The translations under genes and the position numbers were made by a program. Under the pieces are notes generated by a model. It was not told the origin of the DNA. It saw only the letters and a list, made by a program, of their open reading frames with translations, and ran no database searches. Shown one piece after another: positions 25,146 to 33,590 of a stretch of 64,000 bases of DNA; within the stretch, counting starts at the first letter, position 1; every line of letters starts with the position of its first letter. This stretch comes from Acidaminobacterium chupaoyuni (lineage in GTDB: Bacteria > Bacillota > Clostridia > Oscillospirales > Butyricicoccaceae), in NCBI GenBank assembly GCA_047936785.1, contig CP176394.1; one strand, 5' to 3'.

Positions 25146-26015
25146 ATGGCTTCAAATAAAGGGCTTGGGCATGGCTTGGGCAAGGGCTTGGATTCGCTTT
25201 TCGGCGAAGAAAGCCACGAAAAAGGCGCCGTCTGCAACTTGAGGATACGGCAGATCGAGCCGAACCCCAATCAGCCGCGCCGCGCGTTTTCAGAAGAAGG
25301 GCTTGCCGAATTGGCGGATAGCATCCGCAAAAACGGCGTCATCGCGCCCATCGCCGTGCGCAAAACAGGCGAAACTTATCAGATCATCGCGGGCGAGCGC
25401 CGCTGGCGCGCCAGCCGCATGGCGGGCCTGGATGAGATCCCGGCGGTGGTGCTGGAAGCCGATGAACAGCTGGCTTTTGAACTGGCTTTGATCGAAAACT
25501 TGCAGCGCGAAGATCTTAACCCGGTGGAAGAAGCCGAGGGCTATCGGGAACTGATGGATCGCTTTGCGCTGACACAGGAAAATATCGCCGAAAAGGTGGG
25601 CAAAAGCCGCCCCGCGGTGGCCAACGCCCTGCGCCTGCTTTCGCTGCCGCCCGTGGTGGTGCAGATGGTGAAAGACGGCGCGCTTTCACAGGGCCACGCC
25701 CGCACATTGCTGGGCGCCAAAAAAGAAGAAACCATTCTCGCGGCCGCCAAAACCGTTTTGGAAGAAGGCCTTTCCGTTCGCCAGACCGAAAAACTCGTCA
25801 AGCGCCTTGAACAGGAAAAAGAGACCAAAAAACCCGCCAAAGACGCCATGACCGTGCTTTATCTGGAAGAACTGGAGCAAAAGCTGGGCGAGGCCACCGG
25901 GCGCAGGATCGCCATTCATCAGGGCCGCGAAAAAGGCAAGATCACAATAGAATATTATGGAAATGAAGATCTGGAAACGCTGACACAGGCGCTGATGCAG
26001 ATCAAACAAAAATAA
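25146..26015 (+). CDS. parB: chromosome partitioning protein ParB/Spo0J
   Basis: The 289-residue protein opens with the ParA-interacting GLGHGLGKGLDSLFGEE, then the CTPase domain (EPNPNQPRRAFSEEGLAEL, IAGERRWRASRMAG, ENLQREDLNPVEEAEGY), the helix-turn-helix (IAEKVGKSRPAVANALRLL) and a C-terminal dimer domain. It binds parS, and a site lies in rsmG. Confidence 0.96.
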   Translation: MASNKGLGHGLGKGLDSLFGEESHEKGAVCNLRIRQIEPNPNQPRRAFSEEGLAELADSIRKNGVIAPIAVRKTGETYQIIAGERRWRASRMAGLDEIPAVVLEADEQLAFELALIENLQREDLNPVEEAEGYRELMDRFALTQENIAEKVGKSRPAVANALRLLSLPPVVVQMVKDGALSQGHARTLLGAKKEETILAAAKTVLEEGLSVRQTEKLVKRLEQEKETKKPAKDAMTVLYLEELEQKLGEATGRRIAIHQGREKGKITIEYYGNEDLETLTQALMQIKQK

Positions 26016-26031
26016 AGAGAGGGAAGAATTT

Positions 26032-27306
26032 ATGCTGGATATTCGAATGATTCGCGAAGATACACAGCACATCAAAGAACGCCTTGCCGCCCGCGGCAAA
26101 AATTATGATGCGGATATCGACCGCGCGCTGGAGCTGGATGACCGCCGCCGCGCCCTGATCGCCGAAAGCGAGCAGATGAAGGCCGAACAGAACCGCGTTT
26201 CCAAACAGGTGCCCATGCTGAAAAAACAGGGGCAGGATGTTTCCGACCTGCTGGCGGAAATGAAAGAACTGGCCGAAAAAGGGAAGGAATATGCCGCCCA
26301 GCTGGCCGAAATCGAAAATGAACAGCGCGATCTGCTGCTGCGCATCCCCAATGTGCCCTGCGACCTGGTGCCCGTGGGCGAAAGCAGCGACGACAATGTG
26401 GAAGTGCGCCGCTGGGGCGAACCCCGCGCCTTTGATTTTGAGATCCAGCCCCATTGGGATCTGGGCGAAAAGCTGGATATTCTCGATATGCCCCGCGCCA
26501 CCAAGGTGGCCGGCACGCGCTTTGCCTTTATGAAAGGCGACGGCGCCCGTTTAGAGCGCGCCGTCATCAGCTATTGCCTTGATCAGAACAAAGACGATGG
26601 CTTCACCGAACTGCTGACGCCTTATATGGCCAACACCCAAACCCTCACAGGCACAGGCCAGCTGCCCAAATTCGCCGAAGATATGTTCCATGTGGAAGGC
26701 ACCGATTATTGCCTCATTTCCACCGCCGAGATCCCTGTGACGAATTATCACGCGGGCGAAATTCTCGATGGCGCGAAGCTGCCCCTTTATTACACGGCGT
26801 TCACCCCCTGTTTCCGCAGTGAAGCAGGTTCGGCGGGGCGCGACACCCGCGGCCTCATCCGCGTGCATCAATTCCATAAAGTGGAAGTTGTGAAATTCGT
26901 GAAGCCCGAAGATTCGCCGGCCGAGCTGGAAAGCCTGACCCGCCATGCCGAACGGCTTTTGCAGGGCCTGGGCCTGCCTTACCGCGTTGTGCTGGTCTGC
27001 ACGGAAGACATGGGCGCAAACCAGATCATGCAGTATGATATCGAAGTGTGGATGCCTTCTTATGGCAGATATGTGGAAATTTCCTCCTGCTCCAACTACA
27101 GCGATTACCAGGCGCGCCGCGCCGGCATTCGCTTCAAGCGCGAAAAAGACGCCAAGGCCGAGCTGGTTCACACGCTCAACGGCTCTTCTTTGCCGGCGGG
27201 CAGAACAGTGGCCGCCATCATGGAAAATTATCAGAACGCCGATGGCACCATCACCATCCCCGAAGTGCTGCGCCCCTATCTGCGCGGCCAGGAAACCATT
27301 GAATAA
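26032..27306 (+). CDS. serS: seryl-tRNA synthetase
   Basis: The 424-residue class II synthetase has the N-terminal coiled coil (about 25-100), motif 2 (FTPCFRSEAGSAGRDTRGL), and motif 3 near NGSSLPAGRTVAAIMENYQ. It charges tRNA-Ser; two tRNA-Ser genes lie within the next 7 kb. It starts 16 bases after parB, so there is no room for a T-box leader and it is expected to be co-transcribed with parAB. Confidence 0.97.
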   Translation: MLDIRMIREDTQHIKERLAARGKNYDADIDRALELDDRRRALIAESEQMKAEQNRVSKQVPMLKKQGQDVSDLLAEMKELAEKGKEYAAQLAEIENEQRDLLLRIPNVPCDLVPVGESSDDNVEVRRWGEPRAFDFEIQPHWDLGEKLDILDMPRATKVAGTRFAFMKGDGARLERAVISYCLDQNKDDGFTELLTPYMANTQTLTGTGQLPKFAEDMFHVEGTDYCLISTAEIPVTNYHAGEILDGAKLPLYYTAFTPCFRSEAGSAGRDTRGLIRVHQFHKVEVVKFVKPEDSPAELESLTRHAERLLQGLGLPYRVVLVCTEDMGANQIMQYDIEVWMPSYGRYVEISSCSNYSDYQARRAGIRFKREKDAKAELVHTLNGSSLPAGRTVAAIMENYQNADGTITIPEVLRPYLRGQETIE

Positions 27307-27392
27307 AACCGCATGGGCGGTTTGAGCAAAGGGCGGCTGCAAAAGGCTGCCCTTATGCGCTATTTTAAGCCGAAAGAGAAAGGAAGTTATAA

Positions 27393-29015
27393 ATGAAACA
27401 AGGAAAACGCCTGCGCCGTGAGCTGTTTGCGGCGCTCATCACCGTGGTTTTGGGCTATATCTGGTTTTATATCACGCTGCCCGCGCTGAACCTGCAATCG
27501 GTGGAATTTTACACCTTTGCCTGCGTTCTGCTGGCCATCTGGTTTTTCGTGCGCCTGCCGGCGGTGGCGAACCTCGCGGCCGAACAGGGGATGCAGGGAA
27601 GATCGAAAAAGATCTATACCTTTTTCCCGCTGGGCATCGCGGCGGTGCTGCTGGTGCTTTTGGCGGTGTTCAGCGTGGCTTCGCTGGAAATCTTCAACGC
27701 TTCCCGCTATAAGAACCTGCTGCCGGTGGAAACGGGCGATTTTGCTTCCGAGATCCAGCAGATCACCTATGACCAGATCCCCATGCTGGATAAAGACAGC
27801 GCCATCAAGCTGGGCAACCGAAAAATGGGCGAACTGGCCGATATGGTGTCGCAGTTTGAGGTTTCTGAAGATTATGTGCAGATCAATTATAAAAGCAAGC
27901 CTGTGCGCATCACCGAGCTGCAATATGCGGGCTTTTTCAAATGGCTCACCAACCGCAAAAGCGGCCTGCCGGGTTATGTGATGATCGATATGGTCAACCA
28001 GAACACCCAGCTGGTGCGTTTGAAAGAGGGGATGAAATATTCCACCTCTGAATATTTCGGGCGCAATATCAGCCGCTATGTGCGCTTTCGCTATCCCACG
28101 GCGCTGCTGGGCAAGCCGGGGCTTGAGATCGATGACGACGGCGTGCCCTATTGGATCACGCCGAAGCTCATCAAGCGCATCGGCATGCTGGGCGGCACAG
28201 ATGTGCAGGGCGCGATCTTCGTGAACGCCATCACCGGCGAGCATCAATATTATCCGCTGGATCAGGTGCCCGAATGGGCCGATCACATCGTGCCCGCCGA
28301 ACTCATCATCCATCAATATGATTATTTCGGCGCTTATCAGCGGGGTTTCTTCAATTCACTTTTCGGCCAGAAGGGCGTGACCCAGACCACCGAAGGTTAT
28401 AACTATATCGCCCAGAACGACGATGTTTATGTTTATACGGGCATCACTTCGGTGAACAGCGATCAATCGAACATCGGCTTTATTCTGGTCAATCAGCGCA
28501 CGAAAGACGCCAAGTTCTATTCCAGCAGCGGCGCTACGGAATATTCGGCCATGGATAGCGCCGAGGGCGCGGTGGCCGATCTGCGGTATACGGCGACTTT
28601 CCCCATCCTGCTCAATATCAGCGGCCAGCCCACCTATTTCATGGCGCTGAAGGATTCGGCCCAGCTGGTGAAAATGTATGCCATGGTCAATGTGAGCAAA
28701 TATCAGAAGGTGGCGACGGGCCAGACCGTGGCGGAATGCGAAAAGAAATATAACAAGCTGATGCAGACCGATTCCGATTATTCGCCCGCCGAAGGCGACA
28801 CCGTCAGCGGCAATATCGAAGATATCCGAACCGCTGTGCAGGAAGGCTATACCTGGTATTATATCAAGCTGATCGGCAACGAAAACTATTTCATGCAATC
28901 GGTTCAGCAAGACCCCGCGCTGGTCACCCTCAACAAGGGCGACAGCGTGAAGGTGAAATTCAGCGGCATACCGGTGGATAACACCGTCAGCGCCACATCC
29001 ATCACCCGCGGATAA
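27393..29015 (+). CDS. conserved Firmicutes membrane protein of unknown function
   Basis: The 540-residue protein has three N-terminal membrane segments (about 12-30, 40-55 and 70-92) and a long extracytoplasmic part. The soluble part is rich in Tyr and contains FRYPTALLGKPGLEIDDDG and NIGFILVNQRTKDAKFYS-type segments that I recognise from a conserved Firmicutes family, and a C-terminal small domain resembling an OB/DUF3221 fold. I know of no assigned function. It stands alone between serS and rplY. The ATG follows a GAAAGGAAG site. Confidence 0.7.
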   Translation: MKQGKRLRRELFAALITVVLGYIWFYITLPALNLQSVEFYTFACVLLAIWFFVRLPAVANLAAEQGMQGRSKKIYTFFPLGIAAVLLVLLAVFSVASLEIFNASRYKNLLPVETGDFASEIQQITYDQIPMLDKDSAIKLGNRKMGELADMVSQFEVSEDYVQINYKSKPVRITELQYAGFFKWLTNRKSGLPGYVMIDMVNQNTQLVRLKEGMKYSTSEYFGRNISRYVRFRYPTALLGKPGLEIDDDGVPYWITPKLIKRIGMLGGTDVQGAIFVNAITGEHQYYPLDQVPEWADHIVPAELIIHQYDYFGAYQRGFFNSLFGQKGVTQTTEGYNYIAQNDDVYVYTGITSVNSDQSNIGFILVNQRTKDAKFYSSSGATEYSAMDSAEGAVADLRYTATFPILLNISGQPTYFMALKDSAQLVKMYAMVNVSKYQKVATGQTVAECEKKYNKLMQTDSDYSPAEGDTVSGNIEDIRTAVQEGYTWYYIKLIGNENYFMQSVQQDPALVTLNKGDSVKVKFSGIPVDNTVSATSITRG

Positions 29016-29026
29016 CGCAAAAGGGG

Positions 29027-29056
29027 TTTGCCTTTTTGCCGAAGTTTTGATATACT
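29027..29056 (+). promoter_or_regulatory. promoter of rplY/ctc
   Basis: TTTGCC and TATACT are separated by 18 bases. Transcription from here would begin near 29063 and run through the hairpin at 29091-29149. Confidence 0.55.
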
Positions 29057-29090
29057 GAAAAAAACGAATCAAGAAAAGAACCGTCTTTTA

Positions 29091-29149
29091 AAGAAGGGCT
29101 TTGAGTATCGCGCAGATTTGCGCGGATATGAGAGGCCCTTCTTTTTTTT
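29091..29149 (+). terminator. terminator-like leader hairpin before rplY
   Basis: The outer stem AAGAAGGGC/GCCCTTCTT is followed by eight T. An inner stem CGCGCA/TGCGCG is separated from it by an asymmetric internal loop that contains GAGTAT on one side and ATGAGAG on the other. It either ends the upstream gene or attenuates rplY. Confidence 0.75.
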
Positions 29150-29208
29150 ACAATGCCGTCTATCACGGGCCATGCCCGATAGAAAATAAATTTTTGGAGG
29201 AACAGAAA

Positions 29209-29757
29209 ATGAAAAAGAGCATCCATGCAGAAATGCGAAGTCCCCGGGCGAAGGCCGCCCAGCTGAGAAGAGGGGGCATCACGCCTTGTTCGCTGATCGG
29301 CGCTTCGCTTGCGGAATCCCGCAGCATCCAGATGGAGACCATGGAAGCCAAAAAGCTGCTGCGCGAACAAAAGGTGGGCAGCCGGCTGGATTTGCAGCTG
29401 GAGGGAAAAACTTATGCCGTTATGCTGAAAGAAGCGGCGGTGAACAATTTGAAGGATGAAATCGAACATCTGGATTTTCAGGTGTTGCAGGAAGACAGAA
29501 AGGTGAAAGGCGTTGCGCATATCGTTTTGACAAACCGCGATAAAAACGCCGGGTTCATCCGCCAATCGGTGGATGTGATCCCCTATTGCGCCTATCCCAA
29601 GGATATTGTGGATACTGTTGAAGTGGATCTTTCAAAAGTGGCGGTGGGCAGCTCACTGGCCGTGAAAGATCTGGAGATCGCCCAAAAAGATGACATTGAA
29701 TTGCTGATTCAAGCCGATACCACGGTTTTAAATAGTATAGATATGAAACGCGGCTAA
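29209..29757 (+). CDS. rplY: ribosomal protein bL25/Ctc (long form)
   Basis: The 182-residue protein is the two-domain Ctc/TL5 form of bL25: a 5S rRNA-binding N-terminal barrel (about 1-95) and a C-terminal extension ending near residue 180. Typical segments are FQVLQEDRKVKGVAHIVLTN and the terminal DDIELLIQADTTVL. In Bacillus Ctc is a general stress protein bound to 5S rRNA. The start is ATG 29209 with GGAGGA; the frame runs back to 29101 through the leader hairpin, which is not coding. Confidence 0.87.
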   Translation: MKKSIHAEMRSPRAKAAQLRRGGITPCSLIGASLAESRSIQMETMEAKKLLREQKVGSRLDLQLEGKTYAVMLKEAAVNNLKDEIEHLDFQVLQEDRKVKGVAHIVLTNRDKNAGFIRQSVDVIPYCAYPKDIVDTVEVDLSKVAVGSSLAVKDLEIAQKDDIELLIQADTTVLNSIDMKRG

Positions 29758-29773
29758 AAATGTTCAAAAATAT

Positions 29774-29810
29774 GGCGCAAAGCAGGGAAGAGCACCCCTT
29801 GCTTTGCGCC
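29774..29810. terminator. hairpin downstream of rplY
   Basis: GGCGCAAAGCA pairs with TGCTTTGCGCC directly after the rplY stop. The T-run is weak, so this may act as a weak terminator or an mRNA 3' stabiliser. Confidence 0.5.
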
Positions 29811-29892
29811 GGAAAGCTCTGTTCCTGATGGGAAGAGGGCTTTTTTCTTTGCCCGCCGGAAAAAAGGCGACAAAACGCTTTCAACGGCATAT

Positions 29893-29937
29893 GAAAAAAG
29901 ACATATCCGCCCCCAAAGGGAAGGATATGCCTTTTTT
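29893..29937 (-). terminator. terminator after tRNA-Ser(TGA)
   Basis: On the minus strand GGCATATCC pairs with GGATATGTC and is followed by TTTTTT, just after the encoded CCA of the tRNA. Confidence 0.8.
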
Positions 29938-30026
29938 TGGCGGAGAGAGTGGGATTCGAACCCACGGCTCTTTGCAGAGTCACTGGTTTTCAAGACCAGC
30001 TCCTTAAACCGCTCGGACATCTCTCC
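29938..30026 (-). tRNA. tRNA-Ser (anticodon TGA)
   Basis: The minus strand folds into a class II tRNA: acceptor GGAGAGA/TCTCTCC, anticodon stem CTGGT/ACCAG with loop CTTGAAA (anticodon TGA), a long variable arm and the T-arm GGGTTCGAATCCC. A 3' CCA is encoded (29940-29938). Confidence 0.96.
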
Positions 30027-30070
30027 ATATTTTTTTGTAAGGCCGCGCGTCTTCATGCAGCAGGTTCATG

Positions 30071-30161
30071 CCGTGAAATCTGTATCATAACCGCTTGCGG
30101 TGGTATAAAGTGGCCATCGCCGCAGGCGGGCTGTGAAATTTGTATCATAACCGCTTGCGGT
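30071..30161. repeat. palindromic intergenic repeat element (copy B)
   Basis: Two direct copies of a 31-base unit (GTGAAAT, TGTATCATAACCGCTTGCGGT) at 30071-30101 and 30131-30161, 60 bases apart, flank the 28-base core at 30104-30131. The core is the reverse complement of that at 24037-24064 with one difference. Confidence 0.85.
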
Positions 30162-30304
30162 TTATTATACCATAATTTTTCGGCGAGTGTCAACGCGAAA
30201 AAAGGCGCACAGAAGCGGGGCAGGGCGCATAGAATAAACCGGAAGCACCTCTGAGGGTTGCGGAAGTGCTTCATCATTCTAAAGAAAAGGGGATCATTTC
30301 TATC

Positions 30305-30661
30305 ATGATGACTCAAAACAAAATGGAAGCTGCGCGCTCCACAGCGCCCACTTGTTCCACCACCGGTTATCAGACGGCTTCTGTATGTGTTCCCGTAACC
30401 GTGATTCCTTTCGCCAATGTGGGCGAAGCGATCACCAAATGCTGCGGCACTCCTGTTGTTACCATGGGCAAAAATTCCTGCGAAGGCCCCAGAAACCGCA
30501 CCTGCGTTTTCACGATCACGCAGGAGATCTGCGTAGAAGTGCCGGTTGAAATCGGTGCTGTGGCCGATACAGGCGAAGTGAATGTTGCCTGCATCGCCGT
30601 GTCTTCAGAAGATATCTGCAACGGCTGTGAATCGCCTGAGCTTCCGGTTGAGCGCATCTGA
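30305..30661 (+). CDS. small cysteine-rich protein of a Clostridia family, function unknown
   Basis: The protein of about 118 residues has seven Cys arranged as SVCVPVTVIPFANVG, KCCGTPVV, a lone Cys, RTCVFTITQEICVEVPVEIGA, a Cys in VNVACIAV and a C-terminal CNGC. I recall similar CxPVTVxPFAxVG...CCGxP proteins in sporulating Clostridia, but no function is known to me; a spore-coat or exosporium role is only a guess. The start is uncertain (ATG 30305 or 30308, or GTG 30266); AAAGGGG lies 12 bases before 30305. A terminator follows. Confidence 0.65.
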   Translation: MMTQNKMEAARSTAPTCSTTGYQTASVCVPVTVIPFANVGEAITKCCGTPVVTMGKNSCEGPRNRTCVFTITQEICVEVPVEIGAVADTGEVNVACIAVSSEDICNGCESPELPVERI

Positions 30662-30732
30662 TCTTTCGTTGCCCCATCCTAAGCGCTGAAACGCGAAAAA
30701 CGAATAGAAAACGGCCCGATTGGGGGCCGCAT

Positions 30733-30772
30733 CAAAAGGGCGCTGCCGCAAATTTCGCGGCGGCGCCTTTTT
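30733..30772 (+). terminator. intrinsic terminator after the Cys-rich gene
   Basis: GGCGCTGCCGC pairs with GCGGCGGCGCC and is followed by five T; it can also serve the converging SDR gene. Confidence 0.8.
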
Positions 30773-30803
30773 AACAGGATGCAGCCGGAATTGAAACCGG
30801 CGC

Positions 30804-31550
30804 TTAAACCATGGTGGCGCCATCCACAGAAAGAACGGTGCCCGTGATATAAGAGGCCATGTCGCTGGCCAAAAACAAGAAGGCGTTGGCCACTTCTTCG
30901 GGTTCGCCCACGCGGCCAAGGGGAATTGTGGCGGCCAGCCGCGCCACGATCTCTTCGGGCAAAGCGGCCACCATATCGGTTCTGGTCACGCCGGGCGCCA
31001 CCGCGTTCACGCGGATCTGATCGGGGCCAAGCTCGCGGGCCAGTGATTTGGTCATGCCGTTCACCGCAAATTTCGAAGCGGGATAACCCACGCCCGCCCG
31101 CTGGCCATAAAGGCTGACCATCGAGCTGGTGTTCAAAATCACGCCGCCGCCCTGGGGCTTCATGATCTCGGCCGCCGCCTGCGAACAGAGGAACACCGCG
31201 TTCACATTCAGCTGCATGATCTTTTCGAAATCTTCGGGCTTATAATCATAAAGGCTTTCGCGGGCCGAGATGCCGGCGTTGTTGACCAGAATATCCAGGC
31301 GGCCAAACTGCGCGCAAACCTGCGCCAGAGCTTCTTTCACCTGCGCCGCGTCGGTGAGCGAGGGGGAAAGGCCCATCAGCCGCTGGGCAGGGAAGCGCTC
31401 TTTCAGTTCGGCCAGCGCTTTTTCAACGGTTTCGGGGCGCGAGCCAAATACCGCCACCTTCGCGCCGTTTTCTAAAAATTTCACCGCGGTGGCAAAGCCG
31501 ATCCCGCGAGTTCCGCCGGTGATGACGGCCACTTTGTTTTCCAGCATCAT
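30804..31550 (-). CDS. FabG-like short-chain dehydrogenase/reductase
   Basis: The 248-residue enzyme has the cofactor motif TGGTRGIGFA near residue 11, NNAG near 90, the Ser-Tyr-Lys active site (NTSSMVSLYGQRAGVGYPASK) and the C-terminal TGTVLSVDGATMV. It is a classical SDR close to FabG (3-oxoacyl-ACP reductase) but stands alone and not in a fatty-acid operon, so the substrate is open. The ATG at 31550 follows AGGAGG. Confidence 0.87.
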   Translation of the reverse strand: MMLENKVAVITGGTRGIGFATAVKFLENGAKVAVFGSRPETVEKALAELKERFPAQRLMGLSPSLTDAAQVKEALAQVCAQFGRLDILVNNAGISARESLYDYKPEDFEKIMQLNVNAVFLCSQAAAEIMKPQGGGVILNTSSMVSLYGQRAGVGYPASKFAVNGMTKSLARELGPDQIRVNAVAPGVTRTDMVAALPEEIVARLAATIPLGRVGEPEEVANAFLFLASDMASYITGTVLSVDGATMV

Positions 31551-31867
31551 AAAAAATCCTCCTATTCAAATTTCAACAAAATAACAGAACAGATCCATGC
31601 TTGATTCATATAAATTCACTATATAAGAAACGGCGGATGAAAGCAAGCCTAAAATGAGAAAGTTTTCACAATGTTCCAAAATCAGGGCATCCAAACAAAT
31701 GGCGAAAAGCCGCGCCCCGCAACTTTAAATTTTGTGTGAAATGTTCAGAAAAAACCGGACAAAACAGTGGAATATTTTTGGGGAACATGATATACTATCT
31801 ACAAAGAATTAAAGAAAGCAGATTATCTAATTTATAGAACCAGATATAGAACAAAAGGGAGGGCATC
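31551..31867. other. divergent spacer before the sortase gene
   Basis: AT-rich spacer between the minus-strand SDR gene and sortase. A TATACT box near 31791 may be the -10 of the sortase promoter. I see no gene, repeat or riboswitch here. Confidence 0.5.
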
Positions 31868-32626
31868 ATGAAGCACCGAATTCGAAGGATCGCCTTTTGG
31901 CTTTGCCTGATCGTTGCCGTTGCGGCGGGCGGGTTTGTGATAAAAGATCAATATGAAGTGAGAAAAGAGCAGCAGCGGGCCCAAGAGCTCAGCCGCGCCG
32001 CCCAAGCCAAAAAAGAGGAAGAGCCTTCCGCGCCCAAGGAAGAAACGCCGGCCGTTTATCGATCGCCCATCAATTTTGATGAGCTTCGCCGCATCAACAG
32101 CGAAACCGTGGGCTGGCTGGTGATTCCAAACACCAACATCGACGCGCCGATGGTTCAAACGGGCGATAACGAAACTTATCTCACCAAGGCCTTCAGCGGC
32201 GAATACAGCAAAAACGGCGCGATTTATTTAGATTATGAAAGCACCGGTGATTTTACAGGAAAAAACATCATCATCTATGGGCATAATCGAAAAAACGGGC
32301 TGATGTTTCAGGAGCTGACGAAATTCAAAGATCAGGAATTCTTTGAGGCCAACCGCAGTTTTGTGATCTATACCCCCACAGAAGAGATCCATCTGCGCAC
32401 CATCGCCTGTTATGAAGGGCCCGCGGATGCACAGAAACGACGCACGAAATTTGAAACGGAAGAAGCGTTTCAGCAATATTTAGATGAAATGACCGCGCCC
32501 TGCGCTTTCCGCCAGCTGCCCGCGCAGACAAAGCAGGTTTTTACCCTCATCACCTGCGATTACGGCGGCAATGATTACCGCACTTATCTGTGGGCCGTTC
32601 GCGATGACGAGGCGCAGCAGCCATAG
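31868..32626 (+). CDS. srtB: class B-like sortase
   Basis: The 252-residue protein has one N-terminal membrane segment (about 8-24), a Lys/Glu-rich linker and the sortase barrel. Catalytic residues are His139 (IIYGHNRKNGLMF), Cys230 (TLITCDYG) and an Arg close to 238 (NDYRTYLW). The order INFDELRRINSETVGWLVIPNTNIDAP and the motif YGHN are typical of class B/SrtB-like housekeeping sortases of Clostridia. A likely substrate is the LPHTG adhesin at 48.1 kb, though it is 16 kb away. Confidence 0.88.
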   Translation: MKHRIRRIAFWLCLIVAVAAGGFVIKDQYEVRKEQQRAQELSRAAQAKKEEEPSAPKEETPAVYRSPINFDELRRINSETVGWLVIPNTNIDAPMVQTGDNETYLTKAFSGEYSKNGAIYLDYESTGDFTGKNIIIYGHNRKNGLMFQELTKFKDQEFFEANRSFVIYTPTEEIHLRTIACYEGPADAQKRRTKFETEEAFQQYLDEMTAPCAFRQLPAQTKQVFTLITCDYGGNDYRTYLWAVRDDEAQQP

Positions 32627-32671
32627 CCGAAAGGGAAGCGCGCGAAAATCAAAAAAATCGGAGGCAATCTC

Positions 32672-33349
32672 ATGAACAGCAATCCGCAAGAGAAAAAAGA
32701 AAACGATTATCTGCCCCATTATACCGTGGGCGAAGAGATCTTCAATTCGGTATCCCATGGGCTGGGCGTGGCGCTGGCCTGCGTGGGCTTTGGCGTTCTG
32801 ATCGTGTTTTCGGTGTTATATGGCAACGGCTGGGCCGTGGCCAGCTCCATCGTTTACTGCCTGGGGCTTTTAGAGCTTTATCTGGCTTCTACCTTATATC
32901 ACGCCGCCACCAACCGCACCGTGAAAGGCGTGCTTCAGATTTTGGATCATTGCTCGATCTTCGTGCTTATCGCCGCCACCTATACGCCCTTCACGCTGAT
33001 CACCCTGCATGGTGAAAAAGGCTGGCTGATGTTCGGCGTGGTGTGGGCCATGGCCATTGTCGGCATCATCCTTAACGCCATCGATGTGAAGAAATACAGC
33101 AAGCTTTCCATGGTCTGCTATATCTTGATGGGCTGGGCCATTCTGACCGATTTAAACGGCCTGATGACGGGGTTATCTAAGCCGGGCGTTATCCTTTTGG
33201 TATTGGGCGGCGTATCTTATACATTTGGTATTTTATTTTACGCCCTGCGCAAGCGCTATATGCATTCGATCTGGCATTTGTTCGTGCTGGGCGGCAGCGT
33301 GCTCCATTTCCTCTGCATCGCGCTGTATGTGATTCCCACCACCTTTTAA
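32672..33349 (+). CDS. haemolysin III family membrane protein
   Basis: The 225-residue PAQR/haemolysin III protein has seven predicted membrane helices and the conserved motifs EEIFNSVSHGLGVAL, STLYHAATNR, ILDHCSIFVLIAATYTPF and HSIWHLFVLGGSVLHF. The conserved Ser, His and Asp positions of this family bind a metal and may give a ceramidase-like hydrolase activity; the physiological role in bacteria is unclear. The ATG follows ATCGGAGGC. Confidence 0.92.
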   Translation: MNSNPQEKKENDYLPHYTVGEEIFNSVSHGLGVALACVGFGVLIVFSVLYGNGWAVASSIVYCLGLLELYLASTLYHAATNRTVKGVLQILDHCSIFVLIAATYTPFTLITLHGEKGWLMFGVVWAMAIVGIILNAIDVKKYSKLSMVCYILMGWAILTDLNGLMTGLSKPGVILLVLGGVSYTFGILFYALRKRYMHSIWHLFVLGGSVLHFLCIALYVIPTTF

Positions 33350-33374
33350 GGGAATTTCTGTGAAAGAAAAGAGA

Positions 33375-33403
33375 TTGACAAGGCGCCGAAGCTATGGTAA
33401 ACT
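33375..33403 (+). promoter_or_regulatory. promoter of tRNA-Ser(GCT)
   Basis: TTGACA and TAAACT are separated by 17 bases, 28 bases upstream of the tRNA. Confidence 0.8.
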
Positions 33404-33430
33404 AATTAAGCTATCATAGCGAGGTCACCT

Positions 33431-33520
33431 GGAGAAGTACTCAAGTGGTGAAGAGGCTCCCCTGCTAAGGGAGTAGGGCGGTAACACGTCGCGAGGGTTC
33501 AAATCCCTCCTTCTCCGCCA
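33431..33520 (+). tRNA. tRNA-Ser (anticodon GCT)
   Basis: Class II tRNA with acceptor GGAGAAG/CTTCTCC, anticodon stem CTCCC/GGGAG around loop CTGCTAA (anticodon GCT), a long variable arm, T-arm GGGTTCAAATCCC and an encoded CCA. Confidence 0.97.
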
Positions 33521-33527
33521 GCGTATC

Positions 33528-33590
33528 CACAACGGCATGATTTGGATTGATAAATTTTATCAGTCGAAATCATGCCGTTGTGTTTTATTT
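33528..33590 (+). terminator. long-stem terminator after tRNA-Ser(GCT)
   Basis: A 16-bp perfect stem (CACAACGGCATGATTT with its complement) closes an apical TGATAAA/TTTATCA stem and is followed by TTTTATTTT. Confidence 0.85.

Noticed and set aside
26016..26031. T-box leader before serS
   Set aside because: Only 16 bases separate parB and serS, far too short for a T-box.
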